A stretch of 64,000 nt of DNA from Campylorhamphus procurvoides (lineage: Eukaryota > Chordata > Aves > Passeriformes > Dendrocolaptidae): assembly GCA_013396655.1 (NCBI GenBank), contig WBMV01003358.1:29341-93340 (forward strand). Direction: 5' to 3'. The position numbers and the translations under genes are program-made. The notes under the pieces were generated by a model. It saw only the letters and a program-made list of their open reading frames with translations, did no database searches and had not been told where the DNA came from. Positions 1 through 9,431 of this stretch are shown here, in pieces (position 1 is the first letter of the stretch; each line of letters begins with the position of its first letter).

Positions 1-1038
1 TTGCATTTGTGCTAGAAAAAAATACTTAAATACATTCAGTCATGCACTCAATGTTCTTGGCCCCATAAGCATGAACCACATGATTCTGTTTTACAACAAC
101 TTTCTCAAGGGATAGTCACAGTAAATTGTCAGCTGTTGCTCATTTAATTATGCTGGAATACTATGTCAGTGTCTACTGTTTCTTCACTGACATCTTTTAA
201 TGAAAGTCCTGTGATCCTTACAGTGACTTTTGCCACATACTTTCTTATCACGGAGTCTCACCTCAAAACAGTGAACCAACTAAATTTAGATGTGAGTCCA
301 CCACATGTGCAGTATGTCTTTTGTCCCTGTTTGAGCTTTCTCCAGCTCTCATATTTCTGTGTTGGCAACTCTGAGTCTCCTAATAATTGTGTGCCATCAT
401 AGTGTCTTTCCTGTTCCTCCGACACTAGAAAGAAGGAATAGGTCTGTGGGATGGATGGAAAACATTTACTTGTCTCTTGCTTCAGCTTATGCTCACAGTC
501 ATATCTTTAGAATCAGTTTGGGGAAGCAAATCGTAGTTCTTCCTGTATGTGGCCTGATGAGGGGATGTGAGATGTGGACACCTCTTCACCGCTGGGTGGA
601 ATGAATGAAATGTAGAGGATTTGGGTCTTCAATTGCTTAATTTTGAATCTGCAGAGGCTGGTGGGCTGTGAGACACTGAAATAGGTTATGGCATAAACAT
701 TATCAAAATCACTGAAGGACTCTTGCACACTGTAGCAAACTGTGCAAAGAAGCAACTGCTTACTGAAGCCCACCCCTCCCTGAATATGCCTTCTAATGTG
801 GACTATGACACAAACTTGAGATAAGATAAAGGCGATGCTATTATCCATTTATCCTAGAAGAAGAATATATCCACAAGTGTGAGTGACTGAAATGCTAAAG
901 GTTCAGACAGCCAAGGTGCAACCTGGCCACGTGCAAAGTAACTACCCAGGTGTTGAGGGAGTGCTCACCTGCCGCCTCAGGCTGCAAGCTGGGTAAGAGA
1001 AGGAAAAAGCCAAATCCTGAAAGATGGGGCAGTGTTTC
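1..1038. other. Non-coding stretch, no recognised feature
   Basis: I see no repeat family, RNA gene or convincing coding exon here. The open frames present (longest 111 codons, minus strand, 513-848) are of a length expected by chance in AT-rich DNA and resemble no protein I know. Confidence 0.6.
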
Positions 1039-1651
1039 TTTGTCCTTAGGCAAATGACTCAGCTGTGATCACTCCCCTCTGCGGAAGCACAGAGAAAATT
1101 CACACATAGCCTGAAGATACACATCTCTGCTGGTGGGCCATAATGGACACTGTATGCAGCTGTAACATCTTAGAAGTTGTCAGAGACTCAAGAAAAGTCT
1201 TGTGATCCAGTATTACATAATCTATCTCAAAACTCCCTGCCCCACGAGAGGTACCAGGAGTATTCCCACCTAGCCTAAGCCTAATAAAAGCCACACTTGG
1301 GCTTCTTCCCTCATGACGTGGACTTCTTTCTTCACCACAGACACTTTGCTCACCACGTGGGGTTTTTCCCTCACCACCCTGGGCTTCCCTGTGGCAAGAC
1401 TGGGACTCTCACCACCACGAAGGTCACAGGAAAAGGATCCACATCGTAATCCATGGAGTGTCGATATTTTTACTACTTAATCTGTCTCTCTGTCACTCCC
1501 TCCTTCTCCCTCCTCTCTTTTTCCGATTCCTTTCTATCTTTGCCTTCATCACATTTAAAGTTAAATAAAATTCTTTGCTGTTGACTTCAGCACATAGTCT
1601 CATTTGTACCTTAATTTGGGCAGAGGCATCTCTCTAATAATTTAAAGAACA
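1039..1651 (+). mobile_element. Candidate solitary endogenous-retrovirus LTR
   Basis: The order of signals fits a retroviral LTR read on the plus strand. A TGTCC start lies near 1039. An AP-1-like TGACTCA is at about 1054. A TATA-like AATAAAAG lies at 1283-1290. A long CT-rich tract spans 1480-1545, and a polyadenylation signal AATAAA sits at 1564-1569. Then comes a short U5-like segment ending near a CA at 1651. Gag, pol and env are absent on both sides, so if real it is a solo LTR. I could not find matching target-site duplications, so both borders are guesses. The same signals could occur by chance in ordinary AT-rich DNA. The subfamily is unknown; an avian ERVL-type LTR is the best guess. 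Confidence 0.4.
1293..1420 (+). repeat. Imperfect minisatellite with TCACCAC core
   Basis: The heptamer TCACCAC occurs at about 1332, 1350, 1371 and 1409, each preceded by a C/T-rich segment (CTTCTTTCT, TTTTTCCC and similar). A diverged first unit (TCATGACGTGG) lies near 1310. The spacing is about 18-21 bp, with one doubled interval of 38 bp. It lies inside the candidate LTR, downstream of the TATA-like box, and so would belong to the R region or leader of the transcript. Confidence 0.55.
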
Positions 1652-2291
1652 TGATCTTAACATGGGCCCATTTTAATTTGGGTTTAATACCAAGCATTCT
1701 TGTCATGAGGTATTTGGACTTGGTTTTAACCCTATACTTTACTGATACTTAGATTATATTCTGTTGATACTGTTTACTCCTTGGCTTTAGTTTTCTCATC
1801 TTTAAGTAGTCAATAAAAATTTTAATGTTGTGTGTCAATGAGATGAAATTTTGAAACATTGATTTTACCTGAACAATTCTGCTGTTTACTTCTCACTATG
1901 TATTTCAGGTAGAAAGCACCTCTACTAAAAATTGTCATTAATAACACAAAGCAAACAGTATGTATTTTATAAGCTTCTCAGAGAGATCGCTTGCTGTAGC
2001 ACTGTTTCTCTTTGGAATATATCAGGTTCAAATCGTCTAGATACTGTCAGCTATTTAATTGAAGACAACTGAGGTGTGATAATGAATGATAGACCTGTGG
2101 TACTGTCTTTATCAATGACTTGTGATTATAGTTCCATTTGTAAATTAATTGATAGTGAACCTTTTTGTCTTTCCAATCCATTTTGGATAATTCAATATAA
2201 TGAAGCTGTGTATTAATTTTTCCCTTTAGAAAGCATCCTGAGCAGTACTCCAGAAGTATTTTTACAGCTTTATATCTATATGTTTTCGCAT
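1652..2291. other. AT-rich non-coding stretch
   Basis: No gene or repeat family recognised. The minus-strand 119-codon ORF at 2047-2406 runs into the CR1 tail that follows and is treated as accidental. Confidence 0.55.
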
Positions 2292-2557
2292 GTAATGATA
2301 GGAGAAGGGGTAATGGCTTTAAACTGAAAGAGGGTAGGCTTAGATTAGATATTAGGTACAAGGATGATGAGACACAGATTGCCCAGAGGAGTTCTAGATG
2401 TCCCATCCCCAGAAGTGTTCAAGGCCAAGTTAGATGGCGCTTTGAGCAATCTGGCCTAGTGGAAAGTGGTTGTGCCCATAGCAGAAGGGTTTGGAACTAA
2501 ATGATCTTTAAGGTCCCTTTCAACGCAAACCATTCTCCTATTTTCTGATTCTATGGT
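2292..2557 (+). mobile_element. CR1 LINE 3' end, plus strand
   Basis: This is a 5'-truncated CR1 copy of about 265 bp. It begins with the conserved segment TGATAGGAGAAGGGGTAATG, continues through the region telling of 'AGTGTTCAAGGCCAAGTTAGAT', shortened here to its key words, and ends with ATGATCTTTAAGGTCCC and a TTCTGATTCTATGG tail. A deletion relative to the usual CR1 3' end removes the segment around 2365. CR1 is a non-LTR retrotransposon that copies itself by target-primed reverse transcription and usually inserts as short 3' fragments. This copy carries no coding capacity. Confidence 0.9.
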
Positions 2558-2930
2558 ATTTTGTCACAGTCAAAGACTCATAGCAGTGCAACAGGTAAAG
2601 TGCCACTTTCTCAATCTCCTTTTATGGCCACTGCTTTCTGAACCATAAGGTGTTTTGCATCTACATAGGTTGCAGGGACACCCATGTAAGTGCTACTGAA
2701 TTTGAGCTGCTTTTGTTTTGATCATGGTGAAGGAGGATTTTATATTTTTCTTTTGCCCACTACTCTTTGAAGAGGTGCTGTGTTCTTTCATGAGGAGGGT
2801 TGCACTGTGTGCTGATTTGTTTTAGTAATACACAAAATTGTTTGCTTTCCTAGGAGACAGGCAGTTATCGGAAGTCACACACTGTCTTCAGCAGTTTTCT
2901 ATGCAGTGCTCATTTTACTTATGTACAGGG
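2558..2930. other. Spacer between two inverted CR1 tails
   Basis: About 370 bp of sequence with no recognised gene or repeat. Its interest is its position as the loop between oppositely oriented CR1 3' ends. Confidence 0.5.
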
Positions 2931-3050
2931 AATCACAGAATAGCTTGGGTTGGAAGGGGCCTGAAAGATCATCTAGTTCCAATCTTCCTTCCATAAGTAG
3001 GGACACCTTCCACTAGACCAGCTTGCTCAGAGCTCCATCCAACCTGTCCT
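2931..3050 (-). mobile_element. CR1 LINE 3' end, minus strand
   Basis: The block opens with AATCACAGAATAGCTTGGGT and continues with GGAAGGGGCCTGAAAGATCA, which is the reverse complement of the CR1 3' end. It then passes through ACACCTTCCACTAGACCAGC and stops at about 3050. Only the last ~120 bp of the element is present, so it is a heavily 5'-truncated copy. Its orientation is opposite to the copy at 2292-2557. Confidence 0.92.
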
Positions 3051-3051
3051 A

Positions 3052-4154
3052 ATGCAGCTTCTGTCAGGGGAATATTTAATTAAACCTCTACCAGTCCCAA
3101 GAGTGAATTTTCTCTCTGAGGCAGACTGTGTTACAAAAGCCCTGATTACCTTGTCCAGGCAGAAAGTGGAGAAGCTGCCAACTGCCTTAACCAGCATTTG
3201 TTTAACCTACATGTTATTTGCACGTTTGTTACAGGCAGTTCATGCAGGAAAGCAGTCCTCTGCCCTTCCCAGCTGGGACTGGGGAGCAGGGAGTTCTGTG
3301 GCAGGGCTGATGCAGGGTGAGAGCTCCCTGACTTATGCTTGTGTGACTTGCCTTATGCAGACTTTCTGCAGCAAAATGAGGGAAAAGGGTGCTTTTTTTT
3401 TTTTTTGCAGTGGTTCACAACTACTCACAGACTTTGGAAAGGCTGCCCATTAAAAATGTTAGAAAATTCAAGATCTGAGGTGTCAATTGATTCTTGGAAA
3501 TCACTGAAATATTTTATTTCTGGGGGTTTGGGGGGAGAGAAGGACTTTTGGCAGACTTCAAAATTTTTCTTTATGGAATCTCACCTGCTCTCGTAGCATC
3601 TGATCCAAGAACCACAGAAAGCAATTGGAAAATACTACTACAGTTTTGTCAGGCTTCAGACTGGGCCTTTTACACTGAGCTGGAAATGTCTATACACAGC
3701 ATCAGTAACGGGGTTCAGTACCAGCAGCACATGGAGGAGGGGATCACAGGAATGAAATGTAGCCTCAGATCTGGGTCCAAACACCCTGTGCTATGCAACT
3801 TTGGGCATGGGATAAACCAGAGGAACCCTTTCGGTGTAGGGAAAGATAATAGCACTTTCCTGCTCCCAGTAGGTGTTCTGAGGATGAACAGATGCACAGG
3901 TCTATCTGTGAGCAGGGCTGTGAGTGTCACTGTCAACATTCTGGAGGGCAGAAGTAGAGGGAGCAGGAGTCTATAACCAGATTCATGGACACAGGAAGAT
4001 CAGCCTTGATGAATTAAACTTGTGGCATATGGTCTTAAGTAAGATTTTACCTTCTGACGTTTTTCCAAATGCAGTTGGTTTAAGTAAACTTACATTTTCT
4101 ATACAGCTAATATATCTAATTTCACTAGTTGCTTCTTGTAAAGATTTAGTCTAG
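3052..4154 (+). other. Chain of overlapping plus-strand ORFs, probably non-coding
   Basis: Four plus-strand open frames overlap in series: 3052-3453 (133 codons), 3339-3596 (85), 3494-3976 (160) and 3924-4154 (76). They are in different frames, as a frameshifted gene relic might appear. I recognise no domain, motif or signal peptide in any of them. A T-run followed by GCAG at 3393-3410 resembles a splice acceptor and encodes a phenylalanine run in one frame. Chance is the default explanation. The first ATG lies just beyond the CR1 fragment. Confidence 0.2.
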
Positions 4155-4613
4155 AGGCAGCTTTGCAAGACTATCTCCAGTATAGTGACTATAATAATCC
4201 ACTTGTTTTGTTAATTTGTAACAATTGATTACAAAATTTAAAAAATTCCTCTTATTTTTCATCAACACACACTGAAATGCACTCTTGCCTAGATTTGGGA
4301 TTTCTTTGGTTTAATTTTTAGATGGTGTAATAGTAATGAATGGCAATCTCTGCTCTTAATAACTAGCTTCTGAAATTGCTGGTGTGAAAAACCCCCACAA
4401 TCTAACAAACCCAAGCCAAACACAGTACCTTATGAATTGGGTTGCCAAGACTGAATCTGTGTCTCTCCCTTGACTGCATTCCTTTGAAAAGCGCAAGTCA
4501 GCACAAGGTGGTGCTAAATAGCACACCATTAACCTTTTTCTTGTACACAGACCTGAAAGAAACATTGGGAAAAGGCACCTTTTCTTTGGGAAAATGATCT
4601 TTTTCTAATTGCC

Positions 4614-4753
4614 TGATAAAAGAGTGGGTTTTTTTGTTTGTTTTTGTTTTGTTTGTTTGTTTTGTTTGTTTGGTTTGGGGGATTTGGGGTTTTGTTTGTT
4701 TGGTTTGGTTTTGTTTATTTGTTTGTTTGTTGGTTTTTTTGTGTGTGTGAATT
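4614..4753 (+). repeat. C-free TTTG-rich low-complexity tract
   Basis: There are 140 consecutive bases on this strand without a single C, mostly TTTG and TTTTG units, with internal GGGGG and GGGG runs near 4676-4689 and a GTGTGTGTG end. The other strand is therefore a CAAA-rich, G-free tract. This is a degenerate (TTTG)n simple repeat with no coding content. Confidence 0.9.
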
Positions 4754-6435
4754 CATTTACTTCTGTCTGTCATGATTGGTAGAGTTTTCCCCGAAAAACC
4801 TGCCTATTTCAGCTGTCAAGAATATCTCTTCTGAGAGGTGTGAGCTCCCAGTCTTTGGATAAAGGCAGTAACTTCATTCTAGGCTTTCCTTACAGGAAAG
4901 TGTAGCTATTATATAGTTATTCTTAAGTGGATGATGGTATTTTCCGGCTCTGTTCCACAGCTTTTTGGGGTTTGTGAGTTGTTTCTGAGAAAATCCATAC
5001 AGCTGAAGCTGTGAGCTTCAGTTACAGGATTCTGTATTTATTTCCACAAATTACTAAGGAGAGGTTAAAAATGCAAAATGGGTGGAGAAAACTAAACATA
5101 GATGGAGGGAATTGAATGCCTGAGCATATTCAGGACTGGCAGCTCCAGGGGCAGCGGGTGCCTCTTCACCCAGGAGCTGCTCTGTTCTTTGTGCTGCTGC
5201 TCTGTCTGGAGTGGGGCGAGATGCAGTGTTTGATGTGCTGCTGGGTCTCTTTGCTTTGCCTGCAAGCAGAAGCATTACATAGATATTTTGCTTTCTCGAA
5301 ATCAAATTGCTTCCCATGTGAAAATACTCCCAAGATGCAAACTGAACGGGACAGACATCTCTAAAAAACTCTTTTTAGGGGAAAGCAAAACTCATGTCTA
5401 AAAAATTCCCCCCCCTTATGTTTTTGCTAGTAAACACAAAGCAGATCATCTGCAGTCAACTAACCAGAGTATTGTACTTTCTGAGGCTGTGTTTTCTCGG
5501 AGAATCTTGACTCCGCCGGTACTTGACAGCACTTTTACATTGTATCTGCACCTCAGATACTTTCTTTCACATCTTCTGCCCTTTAAAATGATGTTTTATG
5601 GATAGAAAATGTCTCTCGGACAATGGTCATGCTCTGTCCCTCTGAAAAGACTCTCTCTCACCTCTGGAGATTTTCAAGAAAGTCCTAAGCACTCTGCTCA
5701 GAGTTAGCCCTGCTTTGAATCCTTGGCAAGAGGAAGTGGAGAATGAGCTGTAAAATTTCCAGAGACCCCTGTAAATCTTCAAGAAGAGATTTACCCACAG
5801 GAAAAATAATCTGCTCGCATTTAGTTTGATTTTTCCTTCTAGCTCATGACTTGTGTTTCCTAAAAGAATGCACAAATCTATGCAGGACTTGGAAGTAACT
5901 TCCTCACCAGCTGGTTGGGATATGACTGCAGTGTGAAAACTGATTCCTGGAGATAATCAAGGATTGGAGGGTGCAGAAAAACGTTCCAGAGGAGAGATGG
6001 CTCATTTGAAACGAATTGGATCATGAATAGGACAAAGCGAGGACATCCAGGAAAGAAAGCAAAAGAGGCGGCAAACCACTTTGCCTGGGCGAGACCTCTT
6101 CATTCCTCCTATTTTCAAGTCTTTGCACAAACTCCTCTTTTGTACCTTCTCTCTTCTTTTTCACTCCTTTTGTTACCATAGGTGGTTGTAGTTTGTGCTC
6201 CTAAATTGCTAACCCCCCTGATGCTTTAATATTGGTTTGAGAAATCGAAAGGTGATGTGGGATAAAGGATTGTGCCAGTGGTTATTTAATCCCTGAATTA
6301 AAAGCTCTCAGAAATGTTTCTGATCTGATTTCAATTTAGCACTTGTTATTGGTTTGAAACTAAGAGAATGTTCACCTGCAAAGTGAAAACTTGAGAGGCT
6401 CAGCTTTCAAAAGCTGGTAGATTTTGAAATAATCT
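4754..6435. other. Non-coding stretch
   Basis: No gene recognised. A locally GC-richer patch at about 5110-5270 gives overlapping open frames on both strands (82 and 87 codons), which is typical of chance ORFs in GC-rich DNA. A short C run sits at about 5410. Confidence 0.5.
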
Positions 6436-6457
6436 TGATGCAGTTTGAACTGCATCA
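6436..6457. repeat. Near-perfect palindrome, 10-bp arms
   Basis: TGATGCAGTT at 6436-6445 is the exact reverse complement of AACTGCATCA at 6448-6457, with a 2-base centre TG. It could be a dimeric factor site or a chance palindrome. No gene is known next to it. Confidence 0.85.
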
Positions 6458-6623
6458 GTTATGCATTGGTTTATGGGAGTCACATCTGGAGTCTGCAGTG
6501 TGGAGTATCAGTCCAGCTTTGTCAGATGAAGAACTCTGTACTGGAACACACAACTCCATCTCCGTATAATCCTTTGGAATTCTTTCTCCCTGGCCTGATA
6601 CTCTGCTTTCTTTGAGTGAACAG

Positions 6624-6736
6624 TGAACAACTTCTGGTTATGCTCCTGTATGACCTGGACCTGCAGCAAGGAAACTATGACATTGATGTTGTGGATGAAA
6701 TTTTAGGGCAAGTCATGGAACAAATGCATGAAATCG
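6624..6736 (+). other. Candidate internal exon, unidentified
   Basis: A pyrimidine-rich tract (TTCTTTCTCCC ... CTTTCTTTGAGTGAACAG) ends in CAG at 6623. The next 113 nt are open in one frame and are followed by a GT donor-like site (ATCG, then GTAGTA at 6737). The encoded peptide is acidic and helix-like, including [20 protein letters not shown] and then QVMEQMHEI. The frame is closed by TGA at 6613-6615 upstream and by TAA at 6745-6747 downstream, so it would only make sense as a spliced internal exon. I do not recognise the peptide and can see no partner exons. It could equally be a short chance ORF. Confidence 0.2.
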
Positions 6737-7047
6737 GTAGTACCTAATATCTTTATGTTTTAGCACAGTTTTAGTTGAACTTCCACGATAACCTTTCTGG
6801 AGGTTCCAAATTGTATCTACTGCTTCTTCCCTTGATCTCTTTAACACAGTTTGGTCTCTTAAGTGTCAGAGGGAGCTTCCTAATGAAGCATGGGGGGAGA
6901 AGTTATTATTTTACATAGACTGCTGAGCTATCTGTTCACTCTTCTATGTGCATGATTTGATTGACCCTCCTACTTATCACAAAACTGATAAAGAGCACCA
7001 AGTTCAATGTGACGTGAAAGCTTTTGTGGAATCCTAGAATGGCAGTT

Positions 7048-7205
7048 GATGCCCCAAGTCTGTCAGTGTTTAATGGGCATTTGAACAATGCCCTTCACAA
7101 CATGCTTATACTTTTGGTGAGCCCTAAAATAGTCAGGCAGTTGGACTAGATGGTTGTTGTAGGTCCCTTCCAAATGAAATATTCCATTCCGTTCCATTCC
7201 ATGTA
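7048..7205 (+). mobile_element. CR1-type LINE 3' end with ATTCC tail
   Basis: The segment carries CR1 3' words: CTGTCAGTGTTTAATGGGCA, CAATGCCCTTCACAACATGC, and TTGGACTAGATGGTTGTTGT followed by AGGTCCCTTCCAA. It ends in a short run of ATTCC-like pentamers (7181-7200). This tail differs from the ATTCTATG tail of the 2.3 kb copy, so it belongs to another CR1 subfamily. It is 5'-truncated, about 155 bp, with no coding capacity. Confidence 0.8.
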
Positions 7206-8111
7206 ATGAATAGCCAACTTTCTCTCATAAGTTGTTTGGACAGGAGTTAAACTAATGAGAGGACATTGGCTCTATTCTCTTTTATATAGAAATATATATT
7301 AGTTAATATATACAACAGTATATCCTTATATACTAATATTGCCAGAACCGAGTGTTTGAAATCCAAGCTGAGTGTGTCTCAAGTTCTTATAACCTGATTT
7401 TCCACCAGTGACACCAGATCCCTGAAACACGTTTGAAATCATAGTAACACATTTTCTGTTGGAAGCAAAGCACAAATCAAAACTTGTTCTTCCTGCATCC
7501 CATTGACATTCAATTTCATTAAGAAACATCTATCTGATCAAGAGTTAGTGCTCTATGGATTGATTCTTTGCCAGGCTTACCTATGCTGTTGTATGTTAAC
7601 ATGCTAAATCATGTTTTGTAACTAACTGTTTATAGGCATTTTCATCACAAGATGAGTCTGGACAACTCATCAACATCTGAAACATCCAAATTTATGGTGA
7701 AGTTCTTTAAGTGTTTGTGGTATGAGCTGTTAGAACAAAATTTGGCAGGCATCAAGAAATTAGGCATATTTATATAGTGGGAACATTGAATTAGTTTTGG
7801 ATAAGTACCCGGACTTCAGAATATAGTTCAACAACTGTCTGGAGTGAGCAAGACATTCCTTCTACAGATAGGTTATCCCACAAGTTTTTACTGGATAAAT
7901 GGATCAGAAGTCTGCTCTGATATGGCAATCTTTCTTTGTATGTTTTAAGCATCAAGTGCAAAAAGACCTGAAAGCATAAAGTGGCATTTACAGGGGTGAG
8001 CTCTGATACTCCTCATCTGTGTTTTCAGTTTTGGCCAGGATTCCGAACAGCAGCACACAGGGCAGCCAAGAGGGACTTTTTTATAACCAAAGGAAGTGAC
8101 TAGAAAATAGA
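7206..8111. other. Non-coding stretch
   Basis: AT-rich sequence with TATATA-type runs at about 7284-7340. No gene or repeat family recognised. Confidence 0.5.
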
Positions 8112-8172
8112 GTGTTGGTTTGTTGTTGGCTTTTTGTGTTTTGTTTGGTTGGTTTTGTTTGTTTGTTTTTTA
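8112..8172 (+). repeat. TTTG-rich simple repeat
   Basis: A second GT-rich tract built of TTG, TTTG and TTGG units with one C. It is similar in composition to the tract at 4614-4753 but shorter. Confidence 0.8.
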
Positions 8173-9400
8173 AATGGGAAAGGCACTAATTCATATACCA
8201 ATAATATTTCTTTTTCTTATGATCTGTCCAGTTTTTCAGATGTGAGTCTGTGGATTCTGCAGCTTTGCAAATCCTGGACTGGTCAGTTTTTATTTGTCTT
8301 CCATCCTTGAGTACAGTTTATTTATCAGGCATTTTGACCCATTGGTTTCTTGTTTACTCAAGTCTCAGGTAGGCAAGAAGACCTACTTTGAGTGCATTCA
8401 ACCCCAGATAATTAACTTGCTGGACAAAGTAGGTACATTTCCATTCAGAAGGCAAGAGGGAACATGTCAGAGACCAACACAGTTCCTTAGTTTGAGGGCA
8501 TGTCTCTAGGAGTTATTTCCTAAGGCAGCTTTGCAGACTTCCTGAATTGGCACTGAAAGCAATTAAAAAAAAGAAGATAAAACAAATCAAAACCTCAGAG
8601 AACTAACAGCTTTATAGATAACGATCCTCCAGCTATCAGGAGAGTCTCAACAGATGAAAATTAGACAATGAGGTAGAAATCAAACTATTTGCTGATCTCA
8701 TTGCTCCTGTCAATACTGTTACACTGCTACTTGCTTGTGGCAGTGGGAGAGAGATGTTTGTACTGCTGACCACCACAGCAGAGTGAGAAACTTCAAAAGT
8801 GCTTTGTGTAAATGCAGAATGAGTTTACTTTGTTCCCTAACCTGGTTCTTCAAAATAACTATGAGAGATTTTGCTTGATGTTGTAACTATTCACACTCAG
8901 TGTAGGTGAGCTGTTGGTCTCTTTCTTCTGCTTTATGTCTCGTAATTGTAGGTCTGCATACAAAAGTGTAAGGTTTTGGCATCTACATTGCCCTGAGTGA
9001 TTGAAGTGCTGAAAGAGGAGACATTTTCCTCATTTTGTAATAACACTGCCTTCCATGAATGCTATAAATCACTTGGTCATTATGCTGATTTTCCTTTGGC
9101 CTTCTGGTGTTGTCCCTCCTGCAGTCTGAAATGAAGCACCATTTGTTTCTGGGAAAGTCTTGTTGGCATTTGCAGCTTGAGCTCCTCTGGAGGATACAGC
9201 TTATGCATGTACAGAGAGGCCTAATGCTTCCCTTGTTGGAAAACTGTCAGTACTCTGGAGTGGTAGTAGCTTAAGTTACTAGTGACTGCATCTTTCAGGC
9301 TTCCAGCCTCTTATTCCACCAGGATATAAGAGCTTGACATTTTGACTGTTTGCTTAATGGAAGTATTCTCTTACCTATTGCTTGGTTGTTCTGATTTTTT

Positions 9401-9431
9401 AAAAAAAAAAAAAAAAAGAAAAGAAAAATAT
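9401..9431 (+). repeat. Poly(A) tract with A/G and TA tail
   Basis: Seventeen A residues at 9401-9417, then GAAAAGAAAAATATATATTT. A T-run (TTTTTT) lies directly before it. There is no retrogene or SINE body upstream that I recognise, so I read it as a simple repeat and not as the tail of a retrocopy. Confidence 0.8.

Noticed and set aside
9401..9431. Possible retrogene or SINE poly(A) tail
   Set aside because: No recognisable body upstream and no target-site duplication seen.
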